DNA from: Lachnospiraceae bacterium
Lineage (GTDB): Bacteria; Bacillota; Clostridia; Lachnospirales; Lachnospiraceae
Direction: 5' to 3'
DNA: 64,000 bases
Assembly (NCBI GenBank): GCA_022791975.1
Contig: JAAWAC010000041.1
Span: 1-64,000 of the forward strand
In this document: positions 1 through 8,604 of the stretch, piece after piece
How positions within the stretch are numbered: the stretch's first letter is position 1
How the letters are laid out: each line of letters starts with the position of its first letter
The notes under the pieces: model-generated
The model's database searches: none
What the model was told of the DNA's origin: nothing
The model's input: only the letters and a program-made list of their open reading frames with translations
Program-made: the position numbers and the translations under genes

Positions 1-41
1 CTAAAGCAGACTTAGAAGGCGGTGATAACAGTGAAAATTAA
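1..41 (+). CDS. rplP: Ribosomal protein L16, C-terminal end only
   Basis: This is a partial gene. Read from base 3, the frame gives the tail [12 protein letters not shown] followed by TAA at 39-41, which fits the acidic end of clostridial L16. L16 sits near the peptidyl-transferase and tRNA entry region of the 50S subunit. The gene is expected directly before rpmC in the S10 operon. Its last codons overlap the rpmC start, suggesting translational coupling. Only 13 residues are visible, so identity rests mainly on gene order. Confidence 0.75.
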   Translation, partial: KADLEGGDNSEN

Positions 42-234
42 TAAGTATGTAGAAGAATTAAAGGCAAAATCTGCTGCGGAGTTAAATGAAGAATTAGTAG
101 CTGCTAAGAAGGAACTTTTCAACCTGAGATTCCAGAACGCAACCAATCAGCTGGATAACACAAGCAGAATCAAAGAGGTTCGCAAAAACATCGCCAGGAT
201 TCAGACTGTTATCGCTGAGAAAGCGAATGCATAA
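31..234 (+). CDS. rpmC: 50S ribosomal protein L29
   Basis: L29 is a small 50S protein near the polypeptide exit tunnel. The product of about 67 residues is a helical hairpin protein; [18 protein letters not shown] followed by a basic helix is typical of the family. The GTG at 31 is preferred over the GTG at 22 because AAGGCGGTG (16-24) sits a normal distance upstream of it. The start overlaps the end of rplP, and rpsQ follows after 21 bases. Confidence 0.95.
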   Translation: MKINKYVEELKAKSAAELNEELVAAKKELFNLRFQNATNQLDNTSRIKEVRKNIARIQTVIAEKANA

Positions 235-255
235 CATTGCGGAAGGAGAATAGTC

Positions 256-510
256 GTGGAAAGAAATTTGAGAAAAACACGTAGAGGCAAGGTAGTCAGC
301 AACAAGATGAACAAGACGATTGTTGTTGCGGTGGAAGATCACGTGAAGCACCCCCTTTACGGTAAGATTGTAAAAGATACCTACAAGCTGAAAGCGCATG
401 ACGAGAATAACGAGTGCAATATCGGCGATACCGTGGAGGTTATGGAGACAAGACCGCTGTCCAAAGACAAGAGATGGAGACTGGTCAGCATTATTGAAAA
501 GGCAAAATAA
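256..510 (+). CDS. rpsQ: 30S ribosomal protein S17
   Basis: S17 is a primary 16S rRNA-binding protein of the 30S body. The 84-residue OB-fold protein begins [20 protein letters not shown] and carries the family core around [18 protein letters not shown]. It starts with GTG behind GGAAGGAGAA. Length and position between L29 and L14 are as expected. Confidence 0.97.
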   Translation: MERNLRKTRRGKVVSNKMNKTIVVAVEDHVKHPLYGKIVKDTYKLKAHDENNECNIGDTVEVMETRPLSKDKRWRLVSIIEKAK

Positions 511-545
511 ACCTTGCCTGTGGATGATAAAAGGAGGTTACCAGC

Positions 546-914
546 ATGGTACAACAGGAAACCAGACTGAAAGTCGCTGATAACACTGGTGCGAAGGAGT
601 TGCTCTGTATCCGTGTTATGGGCGGTTCTACGAGAAGATATGCGAACATCGGTGACATCATCGTAGCTACTGTCAAAGATGCAACACCTGGCGGAGTTGT
701 TAAAAAGGGTGATGTGGTGAAGGCCGTTGTGGTTCGTACAGTAAAGGGTGCCCGCCGTAAGGACGGTTCTTATATCAGATTCGACGAGAATGCTGCGGTT
801 ATCATTAAAGATGACAAGAATCCCAGAGGAACCCGTATTTTTGGGCCGGTAGCAAGAGAGCTTCGTGACAAGCAGTTTATGAAAATTGTCTCCTTAGCTC
901 CGGAAGTATTATAG
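546..914 (+). CDS. rplN: 50S ribosomal protein L14
   Basis: L14 lies at the 30S-50S interface and contacts L19 and h14 of 16S rRNA. The 122-residue sequence starts [20 protein letters not shown] and has the conserved [12 protein letters not shown] and [12 protein letters not shown] blocks. AAAGGAGGTTACCAGC gives a good ribosome site. The spacing to rpsQ (35 bases) and rplX (11 bases) is typical of the spc operon. Confidence 0.98.
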   Translation: MVQQETRLKVADNTGAKELLCIRVMGGSTRRYANIGDIIVATVKDATPGGVVKKGDVVKAVVVRTVKGARRKDGSYIRFDENAAVIIKDDKNPRGTRIFGPVARELRDKQFMKIVSLAPEVL

Positions 915-925
915 GAGGATGCCAG

Positions 926-1237
926 ATGTCAGCAATTAGAATCAAAAAAGGCGATACCGTAAAGGTAATCGCTGGAAAAGATAAAGACAAAGAAGGCAAA
1001 GTAATTGCCATCAATCATAAGAACAACACTGTGATCGTAGAAGGCGTGAACATGATTACCAAGCATACCAAGCCTTCCGCTGCCAATGCAAATGGCGGAA
1101 TCGTTCATCAGGAAGCACCCATTGCCATCTCCAACGTTATGTACAGCGTAAAGGGCAAGGTAAGCCGAATTGGCTACAAGATGGATGGTGACAAAAAGGT
1201 TCGCGTTGCAAAGGCAACCGGCGAAGTAATTGACTAA
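926..1237 (+). CDS. rplX: 50S ribosomal protein L24
   Basis: L24 is an early-assembly protein that binds the 5' domain of 23S rRNA. The 103-residue protein has an N-terminal KOW motif ([20 protein letters not shown]) followed by the [14 protein letters not shown] segment common to the family. It starts at ATG behind AGGAGGATGCCAG and lies between L14 and L5 as usual. Confidence 0.97.
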   Translation: MSAIRIKKGDTVKVIAGKDKDKEGKVIAINHKNNTVIVEGVNMITKHTKPSAANANGGIVHQEAPIAISNVMYSVKGKVSRIGYKMDGDKKVRVAKATGEVID

Positions 1238-1260
1238 AGCAAGGAAGGAGGTCACAGACG

Positions 1261-1800
1261 TTGAGTAGATTGAAAGAATTATATACAACGGAAATCGTCG
1301 ATGCGATGATGAAGAAGTTTGGATACAAAAATATTATGGAAGTGCCGAAGCTGGACAAAATCGTCGTAAACATGGGCGTTGGCGAGGCAAAGGAAAATGC
1401 AAAGGTGCTGGACTCCGCAGTGAAGGATCTGGAGATTATTACTGGCCAGAAGGCAGTGCTCACCAGAGCAAAGAATTCCGTGGCAAACTTCAAGATTCGT
1501 GAGGGTATGGCCATCGGATGTAAGGTAACCCTGCGGGGTGAGAAAATGTATGAGTTTGCAGATCGCCTGATTAACCTGGCACTGCCCCGTGTACGAGACT
1601 TCAGAGGCGTATCTCCCGATGCATTTGACGGCAGAGGCAACTATGCTCTGGGCATCAAGGAGCAGCTGATTTTCCCTGAAATTGAATATGACAAGGTTGA
1701 CAAGGTAAGAGGTATGGACGTTATTTTCGTAACGACAGCCAAGACCGACGAAGAAGCCCGTGAACTGTTGAGATTGTTTAACATGCCGTTTACAAAATAG
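1261..1800 (+). CDS. rplE: 50S ribosomal protein L5
   Basis: L5 binds 5S rRNA and forms part of the central protuberance. The 179-residue sequence has the family blocks [28 protein letters not shown] and [16 protein letters not shown]. The start codon is TTG, chosen because AAGGAGGTCACAGACG stands just before it and the sequence [12 protein letters not shown] fits the family N-terminus. Confidence 0.98.
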   Translation: MSRLKELYTTEIVDAMMKKFGYKNIMEVPKLDKIVVNMGVGEAKENAKVLDSAVKDLEIITGQKAVLTRAKNSVANFKIREGMAIGCKVTLRGEKMYEFADRLINLALPRVRDFRGVSPDAFDGRGNYALGIKEQLIFPEIEYDKVDKVRGMDVIFVTTAKTDEEARELLRLFNMPFTK

Positions 1801-1817
1801 GATAGGAGGGAAAATCC

Positions 1818-2003
1818 GTGGCAAAAACATCCATGAAAATCAAACAGCAGCGGCCTCAGAAATTCTCCACCAGAGAATACAACCGTTGCAGAATTTGCGG
1901 CCGTCCGCATGCATATTTAAGAAAATACGGAGTTTGCAGAATCTGCTTCCGTGAGTTGGCATATAAAGGGCAGATCCCCGGAGTGAAGAAGGCTAGTTGG
2001 TAA
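1818..2003 (+). CDS. rpsN: 30S ribosomal protein S14, zinc-binding type
   Basis: S14 acts late in 30S head assembly. This is the short 61-residue zinc-ribbon form, with CRICGRPH and CRICF giving the two CxxC pairs; the long zinc-free form is about 89-101 residues. It starts with GTG behind GGAGGGAAAATCC. One of the structured repeats described below begins right after its stop codon. Confidence 0.98.
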   Translation: MAKTSMKIKQQRPQKFSTREYNRCRICGRPHAYLRKYGVCRICFRELAYKGQIPGVKKASW

Positions 2004-2062
2004 GGCATTGAGCACTTAGCGAAAGCAAGCCGCAGGCGCAGCTTGAGGTTAGTGCGAAAGCC
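2004..2062 (+). repeat. Ribosomal-operon structured repeat, module A copy 1
   Basis: This begins at the base after the rpsN stop codon with GGCATTGAGCACTTAGCG. GCACT (2012-2016) can pair with AGTGC (2050-2054), and CAAGC (2026-2030) with GCTTG (2041-2045), giving a two-tier hairpin. Closely similar copies follow rpsH and rpsM, and a partial copy follows rpoA. A small hairpin, CTGCCT/AGGCAG (2089-2104), fills the rest of the rpsN-rpsH gap. Function is unknown. Confidence 0.8.
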
Positions 2063-2136
2063 CTTCCCCCAATAGCCAAAAGACCACCCTGCCTAAAAAG
2101 GCAGAACTGTCAGGAGTATAATAAGGAGGTACGTTC

Positions 2137-2538
2137 ATGACAACGAATGATCCAATCGCGGATATGCTCACAAGAATCCGCAACGCAAACACTGCGAAAC
2201 ATGACACCGTAGATGTTCCTGCATCAAAGATGAAGCTATCAATCGCCAACATTTTGTTGGATGAAGGATATATTGCAAAGTATGATATTGTGGAGGATGG
2301 AAACTTTAAAACCATCCGTATCACTCTGAAATACGGCAAGGACAAAAATGAGAAAATTATCAGCGGCATGAAGAGAATTTCCAAGCCTGGATTAAGTGTA
2401 TACGAAAGCAAGGATAAGCTTCCCAGAGTGCTGGGTGGCCTGGGAATCGCCATTATTTCCACCAATAAGGGAGTAATCACTGACCGGGTGGCCAGAGAAG
2501 AAGGCGTAGGCGGCGAAGTACTGGCCTTTGTGTGGTGA
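2137..2538 (+). CDS. rpsH: 30S ribosomal protein S8
   Basis: S8 binds helix 21 of 16S rRNA and, in other bacteria, represses the spc operon. The 133-residue sequence begins [20 protein letters not shown] and ends with the conserved [18 protein letters not shown] and [23 protein letters not shown] precedes ATG. The gene is flanked on both sides by module A repeats, with 133 and 235 bases of non-coding DNA, which is unusual inside this operon. Confidence 0.98.
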   Translation: MTTNDPIADMLTRIRNANTAKHDTVDVPASKMKLSIANILLDEGYIAKYDIVEDGNFKTIRITLKYGKDKNEKIISGMKRISKPGLSVYESKDKLPRVLGGLGIAIISTNKGVITDRVAREEGVGGEVLAFVW

Positions 2539-2709
2539 CATTGAGCACTTAGCGAAAGCAAGCCGAAGACGCAGCTTGAGGTTAGTGCGAAAGTCCTCCC
2601 CGAAACTTCATGGTGTCGAGCCGAAAGCGAAGGCAGCATGTTAGTTGAGTGGGAGTAATGTAGACCAATGAACAACGGCACTTAGCGAAAGCAAGCCGAA
2701 GGCGCAGTA
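2539..2709 (+). repeat. Ribosomal-operon composite repeat A-B-A after rpsH
   Basis: Three modules fill most of the rpsH-rplF gap. Module A (2540-2594) begins one base after the stop codon. Module B (2601-2654) carries GAAACTTCATGG and GCATGTTAGTTGAGTGG, whose AACT/AGTT and CATG/CATG arms can pair. A truncated module A (2677-2709) ends at GCGCAG. The same A-B-A order recurs after rpsM at 9322-9516, so the composite unit was copied as a whole or arose from a shared ancestor. Confidence 0.8.
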
Positions 2710-2773
2710 TGCAACTGAAAACAGAAGGAGCACACAGTTCCTTCCGAAAATTTAAGTTTAGGAGGTAAATGGT

Positions 2774-3313
2774 ATGTCACGTATTGGAAGACTGCCAATC
2801 GCAATTCCCGCAGGTGTCACAGTAGACATTGCAGAGGGAAACAAAGTGACGGTAAAAGGTCCTAAGGGTACTCTGGAGAGAGTGCTGCCTATAGAGATGT
2901 GCATCAAGCTTGAGGATGGCCAAGTGGTTGTCACAAGACCTGATGACAAGAAGAGAATGAAATCCTTACATGGTTTGACAAGAACCCTGATCCACAATAT
3001 GGTTGTGGGTGTCAGTGAGGGATATCAGAAAGTTCTGGAGGTTAACGGTGTTGGCTACAGAGCAGCGAAATCCGGAAATAAGCTGACCCTTTCCCTGGGA
3101 TACTCCCATCCGGTTGAGATTACCGACCCGGAAGGTTTGGAGACTGTAGTGGAAGGAAACAAGATTACTGTTAAGGGTATTGATAAAGAAAAAGTTGGCC
3201 AATACGCAGCTGAAATCAGAGATAAGAGAAGGCCGGAGCCGTATAAGGGCAAGGGTATCAAGTATGCTGATGAAGTTATCAGACGTAAAGTTGGTAAGAC
3301 TGGTAAGAAATAA
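2774..3313 (+). CDS. rplF: 50S ribosomal protein L6
   Basis: L6 binds 23S rRNA helix 97 near the factor-binding site. The 179-residue protein starts [19 protein letters not shown] and ends in the conserved [17 protein letters not shown] block. AGGAGGTAAATGGT is the ribosome site. The normally short S8-L6 gap is expanded here by the repeat insertions. Confidence 0.98.
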   Translation: MSRIGRLPIAIPAGVTVDIAEGNKVTVKGPKGTLERVLPIEMCIKLEDGQVVVTRPDDKKRMKSLHGLTRTLIHNMVVGVSEGYQKVLEVNGVGYRAAKSGNKLTLSLGYSHPVEITDPEGLETVVEGNKITVKGIDKEKVGQYAAEIRDKRRPEPYKGKGIKYADEVIRRKVGKTGKK

Positions 3314-3330
3314 GTAAGGAGAGTGTAAAA

Positions 3331-3699
3331 ATGGTTAGTAAAAAATCGAGAAGCGTAGTTCGCGCAAATAAACATAGAAGATTACGCAATCATATCAGCG
3401 GAACAGCTGAAAAACCGCGTTTAGCTGTGTTTAGAAGCAATAATCATATGTATGCTCAAATTATTGACGATACAGTCGGAAATACTCTGGTTGCTGCCTC
3501 CACTGTGGAGAAGAGTGCAAAGGCAGAGCTGGAAAAGACGAACAACGTTGATGCAGCAGCATATCTGGGAAAAGTGATTGCCGAGAGAGCCCTTGAAAAA
3601 GGTGTTAAGACCGTAGTCTTTGACAGAGGCGGCTTTATATATCAGGGTAAGATTCAGGCATTAGCAGATGCAGCCCGCGAGGCTGGACTGGAATTTTAG
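3331..3699 (+). CDS. rplR: 50S ribosomal protein L18
   Basis: L18 binds 5S rRNA together with L5. The 122-residue protein has a basic N-terminus ([20 protein letters not shown]), the [19 protein letters not shown] core, and a C-terminus near [35 protein letters not shown] precedes ATG. Confidence 0.98.
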   Translation: MVSKKSRSVVRANKHRRLRNHISGTAEKPRLAVFRSNNHMYAQIIDDTVGNTLVAASTVEKSAKAELEKTNNVDAAAYLGKVIAERALEKGVKTVVFDRGGFIYQGKIQALADAAREAGLEF

Positions 3700-3718
3700 G
3701 AAAGGAAAGGTAAGACAC

Positions 3719-4228
3719 ATGAGACATGAAATCATTGATCCAAGTCAGTTAGAATTGACGGATAAGGTAGTGTCAATCAAGCGTGTAAGCAAGACCGTGA
3801 AAGGTGGCCGTACCATGCGCTTCACAGCTTTGGTTGTAGTCGGAGATGGCAATGGACATGTTGGCGCTGGCCTGGGAAAAGCAACTGAAATTCCGGAAGC
3901 AATCCGCAAGGGAAAAGAAGATGCCATGAAGAAGCTTGTCACAGTGGCTATTGACGAGAATAACAGTGTTACACATGACTATATTGGAAAATTCGGAAGC
4001 GCTTCCGTGCTTCTGAAGCGTGCCCCGGAAGGTACTGGCGTAATTGCCGGAGGTCCCGCCCGTAACGTGCTGGAGCTGGCCGGAATCAAGAACATCCGTA
4101 CCAAATCTCTGGGCTCCAACAACAAACAGAATGTGGTTTTGGCAACTCTGGCAGGTCTGAAGGCTTTAAAGACCCCGGAAGAGGTAGCCAAGAACCGTGG
4201 CAAGTCTGTAGACGAAGTAAGAAACTAG
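3719..4228 (+). CDS. rpsE: 30S ribosomal protein S5
   Basis: S5 contributes to mRNA entry, unwinding and decoding accuracy. It has an N-terminal double-stranded-RNA-binding-like domain and a C-terminal domain with [19 protein letters not shown]. An upstream in-frame ATG at 3668 lies inside rplR and lacks a ribosome site. ATG 3719, behind GGAAAGGTAAG, gives the expected [18 protein letters not shown] start and a length of 169 residues. Confidence 0.96.
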   Translation: MRHEIIDPSQLELTDKVVSIKRVSKTVKGGRTMRFTALVVVGDGNGHVGAGLGKATEIPEAIRKGKEDAMKKLVTVAIDENNSVTHDYIGKFGSASVLLKRAPEGTGVIAGGPARNVLELAGIKNIRTKSLGSNNKQNVVLATLAGLKALKTPEEVAKNRGKSVDEVRN

Positions 4229-4241
4229 GAGGGAAACAGAC

Positions 4242-4424
4242 ATGGCGGATAAGTTAAAGATTACGTTAGTAAAATCTCCAATCGGTGCTGTTCCTAAGCA
4301 GAAGGCAACGGTAGAGGCCCTGGGTCTGACCAAGATGCACAAAACGGTTGAGATGCCGGACAATGATGCGGTAAGAGGCATGATCTGGCATGTAAAGCAT
4401 TTAGTAAAGGTTGAAGAAGTTTAG
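4242..4424 (+). CDS. rpmD: 50S ribosomal protein L30
   Basis: L30 is a small 50S protein. The 60-residue sequence KITLVKSPIGAVPKQKATV with LGLTKMHKTVEMPD and NDAVRGMIWHVKHLVKVEE is diagnostic. AGGAGGGAAACAGAC precedes ATG. It sits between S5 and L15 as usual. Confidence 0.97.
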   Translation: MADKLKITLVKSPIGAVPKQKATVEALGLTKMHKTVEMPDNDAVRGMIWHVKHLVKVEEV

Positions 4425-4451
4425 TACAAATAAGGAGTAGGAGGTGTCAGA

Positions 4452-4892
4452 ATGGACTTATCAAATTTGCAGTATGCGGAAGGCTCCAGACAGAACGGCA
4501 ACTTCAGAAGAGGCCGTGGACATGGCTCGGGCAATGGCAAAACAGCTGGTAAGGGTCATAAAGGACAGAAGGCACGTTCAGGCGGTGCAAGACCGGGCTT
4601 TGAGGGCGGTCAGATGCCGTTGTATAGAAGAATTCCCAAGAGAGGCTTTACCAATCGGAATTCTAAAGTGATTGTTGGTATTAATATCAGCGCGCTGGAA
4701 GTGTTTGACAATGATACGGTTGTTACCGTAGAGACTTTACTTGAAAAAGGAATTGTAAAGAACCCCAGAGATGGTGTCAAGATTCTTGGAAATGGAGAAC
4801 TTACTAAGAAACTGGAAGTCAAAGCAAATGCGTTTTCAGCAAACGCAGTGGCTAAGATTGAAGCTCTTGGTGGAAAAGCCGAGGTGATTTAA
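4452..4892 (+). CDS. rplO: 50S ribosomal protein L15
   Basis: L15 is a late-assembling 50S protein. The 146-residue product has the glycine- and arginine-rich N-terminal extension ([20 protein letters not shown]) and [15 protein letters not shown]. The TAA stop overlaps the secY ATG by one base, so the two are probably translationally coupled. Confidence 0.97.
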   Translation: MDLSNLQYAEGSRQNGNFRRGRGHGSGNGKTAGKGHKGQKARSGGARPGFEGGQMPLYRRIPKRGFTNRNSKVIVGINISALEVFDNDTVVTVETLLEKGIVKNPRDGVKILGNGELTKKLEVKANAFSANAVAKIEALGGKAEVI

Positions 4893-6208
4893 TGTTCAAA
4901 ACCTTACAGAACGCATTTAAAATCAAAGATGTCAGACAGAAGATCATCTTCACATTTCTGATGATGGTTGTAGTCAGACTGGGTTCTCAGCTCCCGGTTC
5001 CGGGAGTTGACCGGACCTACTTTGCCCGGTGGTTTGCAAGCCAGTCTGGGGATGCCTTCAACTTTTTTGATGCATTCACCGGCGGTTCCTTCACCAGCAT
5101 GTCCTTATTTGCGTTAGGTATCACACCTTATATTACTTCTTCCATTATTATGCAGCTCTTGACCATCGCCATTCCCAAGTTGGAGGAGATGCAAAAGGAC
5201 GGCGAAGATGGAAGAAAGAAAATCCAGAAGATGACCCGTTATGTGACGGTGGCGCTGGCTCTGATTGAGAGTATTGCCATGACCATCGGCTTTGGCGGAC
5301 AGGGCTTGTTACAGAATGCTGCTTGGTATAACATGGTTGTGGTGGTTATGGCTCTGACTGCAGGAAGTGCGTTCCTGATGTGGGTTGGTGAGCGAATTAC
5401 CGAGCGGGGAGTTGGAAACGGAATTTCCATTGTATTGTTAATCAATATTGTTTCCAGAATTCCGGATGATTTTATTCTGTTGTATCAGCGGTTTATGCAG
5501 GGAAAGAATGTTCCCATGGCTTTGCTGGCCGCAGTGGTGATTGTGGCTGTGGTTGTTGTGACGGTGATTTTTGTCATCGTGTTGCAGGATGGAGAGAGAA
5601 AGATCCCGGTGCAGTATTCTAAGAAAACCCAGGGACGTAAGATTGTGGGCGGACAGTCTACCCATATTCCTCTGCGGGTGAATACGGCTGGCGTGATCCC
5701 GGTTATCTTTGCCTCTTCCCTGATGTCCTTCCCGGGAGTGATTATGGCTCTGCTGGGAAAGACGGGAGGAACAGGCCTGTGGGGCAAGATTTTGACAGCC
5801 CTAAATTCCAGCAGCTGGTGCAACCCCAAGCAGCCGGTTTACAGCCTAGGATTGCTGCTATATGTGATATTGGTGGTGTTTTTTGCTTATTTCTATACCT
5901 CTATCACTTTCAATCCGCTGGAGATAGCAAACAATATGAAAAAGCAGGGCGGTTTTATTCCGGGTATCCGTCCCGGAAAGCCCACGTCAGAGTATCTGAC
6001 AAAGATTCTCAATTATGTTATTTTTATTGGAGCCATTGGCCTGATTATCGTATGTGTGATTCCAATCTTCTTTAACGGAGTGTTTGGTGCAAATGTGTCC
6101 TTTGGAGGCACCTCCCTGATCATTATTGTGGGTGTTGTGCTGGAGACTTTGAAGCAGATTGAATCACAGATGGCCGTTCGGTATTATAAGGGCTTCCTGA
6201 ATGACTGA
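4892..6208 (+). CDS. secY: Protein translocase subunit SecY
   Basis: SecY forms the protein-conducting channel of the Sec translocon. The 438-residue sequence predicts about ten membrane spans. It contains the plug region GGSFTSMSLFALGITPYITSSI split over TM2, the cytosolic loop VQYSKKTQGRKIVGGQSTHIPLRVN, and the C-terminal GTSLIIIVGVVLETLKQIESQ. Its start overlaps the rplO stop. Confidence 0.98.
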   Translation: MFKTLQNAFKIKDVRQKIIFTFLMMVVVRLGSQLPVPGVDRTYFARWFASQSGDAFNFFDAFTGGSFTSMSLFALGITPYITSSIIMQLLTIAIPKLEEMQKDGEDGRKKIQKMTRYVTVALALIESIAMTIGFGGQGLLQNAAWYNMVVVVMALTAGSAFLMWVGERITERGVGNGISIVLLINIVSRIPDDFILLYQRFMQGKNVPMALLAAVVIVAVVVVTVIFVIVLQDGERKIPVQYSKKTQGRKIVGGQSTHIPLRVNTAGVIPVIFASSLMSFPGVIMALLGKTGGTGLWGKILTALNSSSWCNPKQPVYSLGLLLYVILVVFFAYFYTSITFNPLEIANNMKKQGGFIPGIRPGKPTSEYLTKILNYVIFIGAIGLIIVCVIPIFFNGVFGANVSFGGTSLIIIVGVVLETLKQIESQMAVRYYKGFLND

Positions 6209-6232
6209 TGGGGCTTACCCAAAAGAAAATGG

Positions 6233-6268
6233 ATTCTAAGCATCGCATATTTCTGTGGTGCTTAGAAT
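6233..6268 (+). other. Hairpin between secY and adk
   Basis: ATTCTAAGCA (6233-6242) and TGCTTAGAAT (6259-6268) form a perfect 10-bp inverted repeat with a 16-base loop. It is followed by TTCATTATAT rather than a clean T-run, so it could be a weak terminator, a processing site or a stability element. The adk ribosome site AAGGAGAG follows 25 bases later. Confidence 0.55.
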
Positions 6269-6307
6269 TTCATTATATAGCAGGGAAGTGCGAAGGAGAG
6301 TTTAAGA

Positions 6308-6952
6308 ATGAAAATTATCATGTTAGGTGCGCCTGGTGCAGGAAAAGGAACACAGGCTAAGAAGATTGCGGATAAATACCAGATTCCCCATATTTCTACG
6401 GGTGATATTTTCCGTGCCAATATCAAAGAGGGAACAGAGCTGGGCAAAAAGGCAAAAGAATATATGGATCAGGGCCTTTTGGTACCGGATTCACTGACAT
6501 TGGATATGGTTATGGACCGCTTTCAGAATCCGGATTGCGCCAGGGGTTATGTGCTGGATGGATTTCCCCGGACCATTCCTCAGGCAGAGGCTTTGACCAA
6601 GGCCCTGAAGGAGAAAGGGGAAAGCATTGATTTTGCCATCAATGTGGAGGTTCCGGATGAGAATATTGTCAGCCGGATGTCAGGGCGGAGAGCCTGCCTT
6701 TCCTGTGGAGCTACCTATCATATTGTTCATATACCTACCAAAAAGGAAGGCATCTGTGACAGATGTGGCAATGATCTGGTATTGCGGGATGATGACAAGG
6801 CGGAGACCGTTCAGAAGCGTTTGAATGTGTATCATGAGCAGACGCAGCCTTTGATCCAGTATTATTCAGATGAGAAAAAGCTGGTCGAGGTGGACGGTAC
6901 CCGGGAAATGGAAGCAGTGTTCCAGGACATTGTGAAGATCTTAGGAGCATAG
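6308..6952 (+). CDS. adk: Adenylate kinase, zinc-binding lid
   Basis: The enzyme catalyses ATP + AMP to 2 ADP. The 214-residue long form has the P-loop [10 protein letters not shown] near residue 7, the AMP-binding [13 protein letters not shown] segment, and a LID with CLSCG and CDRCG (four cysteines, a structural zinc site). The secY-adk-map order is typical of Firmicutes. AAGGAGAGTTTAAGA precedes ATG. Confidence 0.98.
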   Translation: MKIIMLGAPGAGKGTQAKKIADKYQIPHISTGDIFRANIKEGTELGKKAKEYMDQGLLVPDSLTLDMVMDRFQNPDCARGYVLDGFPRTIPQAEALTKALKEKGESIDFAINVEVPDENIVSRMSGRRACLSCGATYHIVHIPTKKEGICDRCGNDLVLRDDDKAETVQKRLNVYHEQTQPLIQYYSDEKKLVEVDGTREMEAVFQDIVKILGA

Positions 6953-6955
6953 CAT

Positions 6956-7714
6956 ATGTCGGTATCAATTAAGTCTGCCAGAGAGATTGAATACATGCGT
7001 ATAGCCGGGAGGCTGCTGGAGGAAGTACATGATGAGCTGGCGGCCTTTGTACGCCCCGGAATCTCCACACTGGATATTGACCGATATGGAGAAAAGCTTA
7101 TCCGGGACAGGGGCTGTATTCCTAATTTTTTGCACTATAACGGATATCCTGCTTCTATCTGCGTTTCCGTAAATGATGAGGTGGTTCACGGGATTCCCCA
7201 TAAGAAGAGAATTCTGCAGGAGGGCGACATTGTCAGTTTAGATGCAGGGTTGATTTACAAGGGCTATCACTCGGACGCAGCCCGAACCCATGGGGTGGGA
7301 AAGATCAGTGAGGAGGCCAGACAGCTGATTGCAGCCACTAAGCAGAGCTTTTTTGAAGGGCTTAAGTTTGCCCGAGCCGGCCGACATCTCCATGAGATTT
7401 CTGCAGCTATCAATGATTATATAGATACCTTTGGGTATGGTGTGGTACAGGACCTGGTGGGGCATGGGATTGGCGAGCATCTCCATGAGGACCCCCAAAT
7501 TCCCAATTTTCGCCAGAAACGCCGGGGAATTAAACTTTTGCCTGGCATGACACTGGCTATTGAGCCCATGATCAATGCTGGCGGTTGGCAAGTGGTATGG
7601 CTGGACGATGACTGGACGGTTGTCACAGAGGATGGCTCCCTGTCTGCCCATTATGAGAACACGGTTTTGATAACAGATGGAGAACCGGAGCTTCTCACCT
7701 GCTCTCATGAATGA
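6956..7714 (+). CDS. map: Methionine aminopeptidase, type I
   Basis: This enzyme removes the initiator methionine from nascent proteins and needs two divalent metals. The 252-residue protein has the pita-bread fold signatures VSLDAGLIYKGYHSDAARTH (two metal Asp residues), GHGIGEHLHEDPQIPN (metal His) and TLAIEPMIN (Glu). It starts three bases after adk stops, behind AGGAGCATAGC. Confidence 0.97.
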   Translation: MSVSIKSAREIEYMRIAGRLLEEVHDELAAFVRPGISTLDIDRYGEKLIRDRGCIPNFLHYNGYPASICVSVNDEVVHGIPHKKRILQEGDIVSLDAGLIYKGYHSDAARTHGVGKISEEARQLIAATKQSFFEGLKFARAGRHLHEISAAINDYIDTFGYGVVQDLVGHGIGEHLHEDPQIPNFRQKRRGIKLLPGMTLAIEPMINAGGWQVVWLDDDWTVVTEDGSLSAHYENTVLITDGEPELLTCSHE

Positions 7715-7730
7715 AAGAGGTAGGAAGTCT

Positions 7731-8015
7731 ATGGGAATAGAGCGAATGGAAACAGGCATGCTTGCCCGCTCTCGGGCAGGGCATGACAAGGAGAAAATCT
7801 ATATAATCAGCAGCACAGAGGATGCCTATGTGTGGCTTTCGGACGGAAGGCTGCGCCCTCTGGAAAAGCCGAAGAAAAAGAAGAAAAAGCATATTCAGGC
7901 CATATATACCATTCCGGAGAATTTGCAGAAAAAGCTGCAGGAGGGAAAGCCCCTTCAAAACGAGGATATCAAACGTGCAATCAAATTGTATTTCCATGAG
8001 GGAATGAGAAAGTAG
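7731..8015 (+). CDS. KOW-domain RNA-binding protein, L14e/L27e-like
   Basis: This is a 94-residue basic protein of unproven function. Residues 5-45 ([20 protein letters not shown] and [17 protein letters not shown]) resemble the KOW/SH3-like fold of archaeal and eukaryotic L14e. A lysine run follows, then a short helical tail. Clostridia often carry such a gene between map and infA. ATG 7731 is chosen because GAGGTAGGAAG stands directly before it; the longer in-frame starts overlap map. Confidence 0.8.
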   Translation: MGIERMETGMLARSRAGHDKEKIYIISSTEDAYVWLSDGRLRPLEKPKKKKKKHIQAIYTIPENLQKKLQEGKPLQNEDIKRAIKLYFHEGMRK

Positions 8016-8028
8016 TGGGAGGAATCAC

Positions 8029-8247
8029 ATGTCAAAAGCAGATGTTATTGAAATTGAAGGAACCGTTGTGGAAAAGCTGCCCAACGCTATGTTTCAGGTA
8101 GAGCTGGAAAACGGACACAAAGTGCTGGCTCATATCAGTGGAAAACTTCGTATGAACTTTATCCGGATTCTTCCGGGTGACAAGGTGACTATTGAGATGT
8201 CGCCCTATGATTTATCTAAGGGACGGATTATCTGGAGAGATAAATAA
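8029..8247 (+). CDS. infA: Translation initiation factor IF-1
   Basis: IF-1 occupies the ribosomal A site during initiation. The 72-residue OB-fold protein, [20 protein letters not shown] and [21 protein letters not shown], is unmistakable. The ribosome site is GGAGGAATCAC. A strong terminator follows, so infA is the end of this transcription unit. Confidence 0.98.
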   Translation: MSKADVIEIEGTVVEKLPNAMFQVELENGHKVLAHISGKLRMNFIRILPGDKVTIEMSPYDLSKGRIIWRDK

Positions 8248-8260
8248 TTAAGGATAGAAT

Positions 8261-8310
8261 ACTGCTGTACCGGTGCGGTTAGGAAAGCGCAGGTGCAGCA
8301 GTGTTTTTTT
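8261..8310 (+). terminator. Rho-independent terminator after infA
   Basis: ACTGCTGTACC (8261-8271) pairs with GGTGCAGCAGT (8292-8302) with one wobble. The helix extends inward over a mismatch to GTGC/GCGC. A run of seven T follows. This separates infA from rpmJ. Confidence 0.9.
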
Positions 8311-8409
8311 GCCAGATTTTAATGATAGAAGGAGCGGAATAAACGACAGTGGAAAAGCGATTGCAGGTAAATACAGCCCGAAAACCATGAAAAACAGCCG
8401 AAAAATCCC

Positions 8410-8443
8410 TTGCAATCCTAGGAAATTAGTGGTATACTATAAT
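8410..8443 (+). promoter_or_regulatory. Sigma-A promoter for rpmJ and the alpha-operon genes
   Basis: TTGCAA (8410-8415), a 17-base spacer, then TATACT (8433-8438) overlapping TATAAT (8438-8443). It lies downstream of the infA terminator and about 50 bases before rpmJ. Confidence 0.8.
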
Positions 8444-8490
8444 CCGCATGTAATGCGAAGTTTTGTATTAGAGAGAAAGGAGGGTTTGCT

Positions 8491-8604
8491 GTGAAGGTAC
8501 GTTCTTCAGTAAAACCTATCTGCGAAAAATGCAAAATCATCAAGAGAAAAGGTAGTATCAGAGTAATTTGTGAAAATCCGAAGCACAAGCAGAGACAGGG
8601 CTAA
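8491..8604 (+). CDS. rpmJ: 50S ribosomal protein L36
   Basis: L36 is the smallest 50S protein. The 37-residue product [20 protein letters not shown] ... [12 protein letters not shown] contains the C-x2-C ... C-x4-H zinc site of the ordinary C+ form. The start is GTG behind AAGGAGGGTTTGCT. It is the first gene after the internal promoter and precedes a long structured gap before rpsM. Confidence 0.97.
   Translation: MKVRSSVKPICEKCKIIKRKGSIRVICENPKHKQRQG

Noticed and set aside
2004..2136. Rho-independent terminator after rpsN
   Set aside because: The module A hairpin and the CTGCCT/AGGCAG hairpin are not followed by a T-run, and essential spc genes continue downstream.
2049..2681. Minus-strand frame with a SLSAQ-type motif, also seen near 9.0-9.5 kb and 11.5 kb
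   Set aside because: The shared peptide is produced by the antisense of module A repeats. It overlaps rpsH and rpsM and lacks start signals.
8273..8494. Plus-strand frame between infA and rpmJ
   Set aside because: It covers the terminator, its T-run and the rpmJ promoter, has no ribosome site, and the composition is not protein-like.
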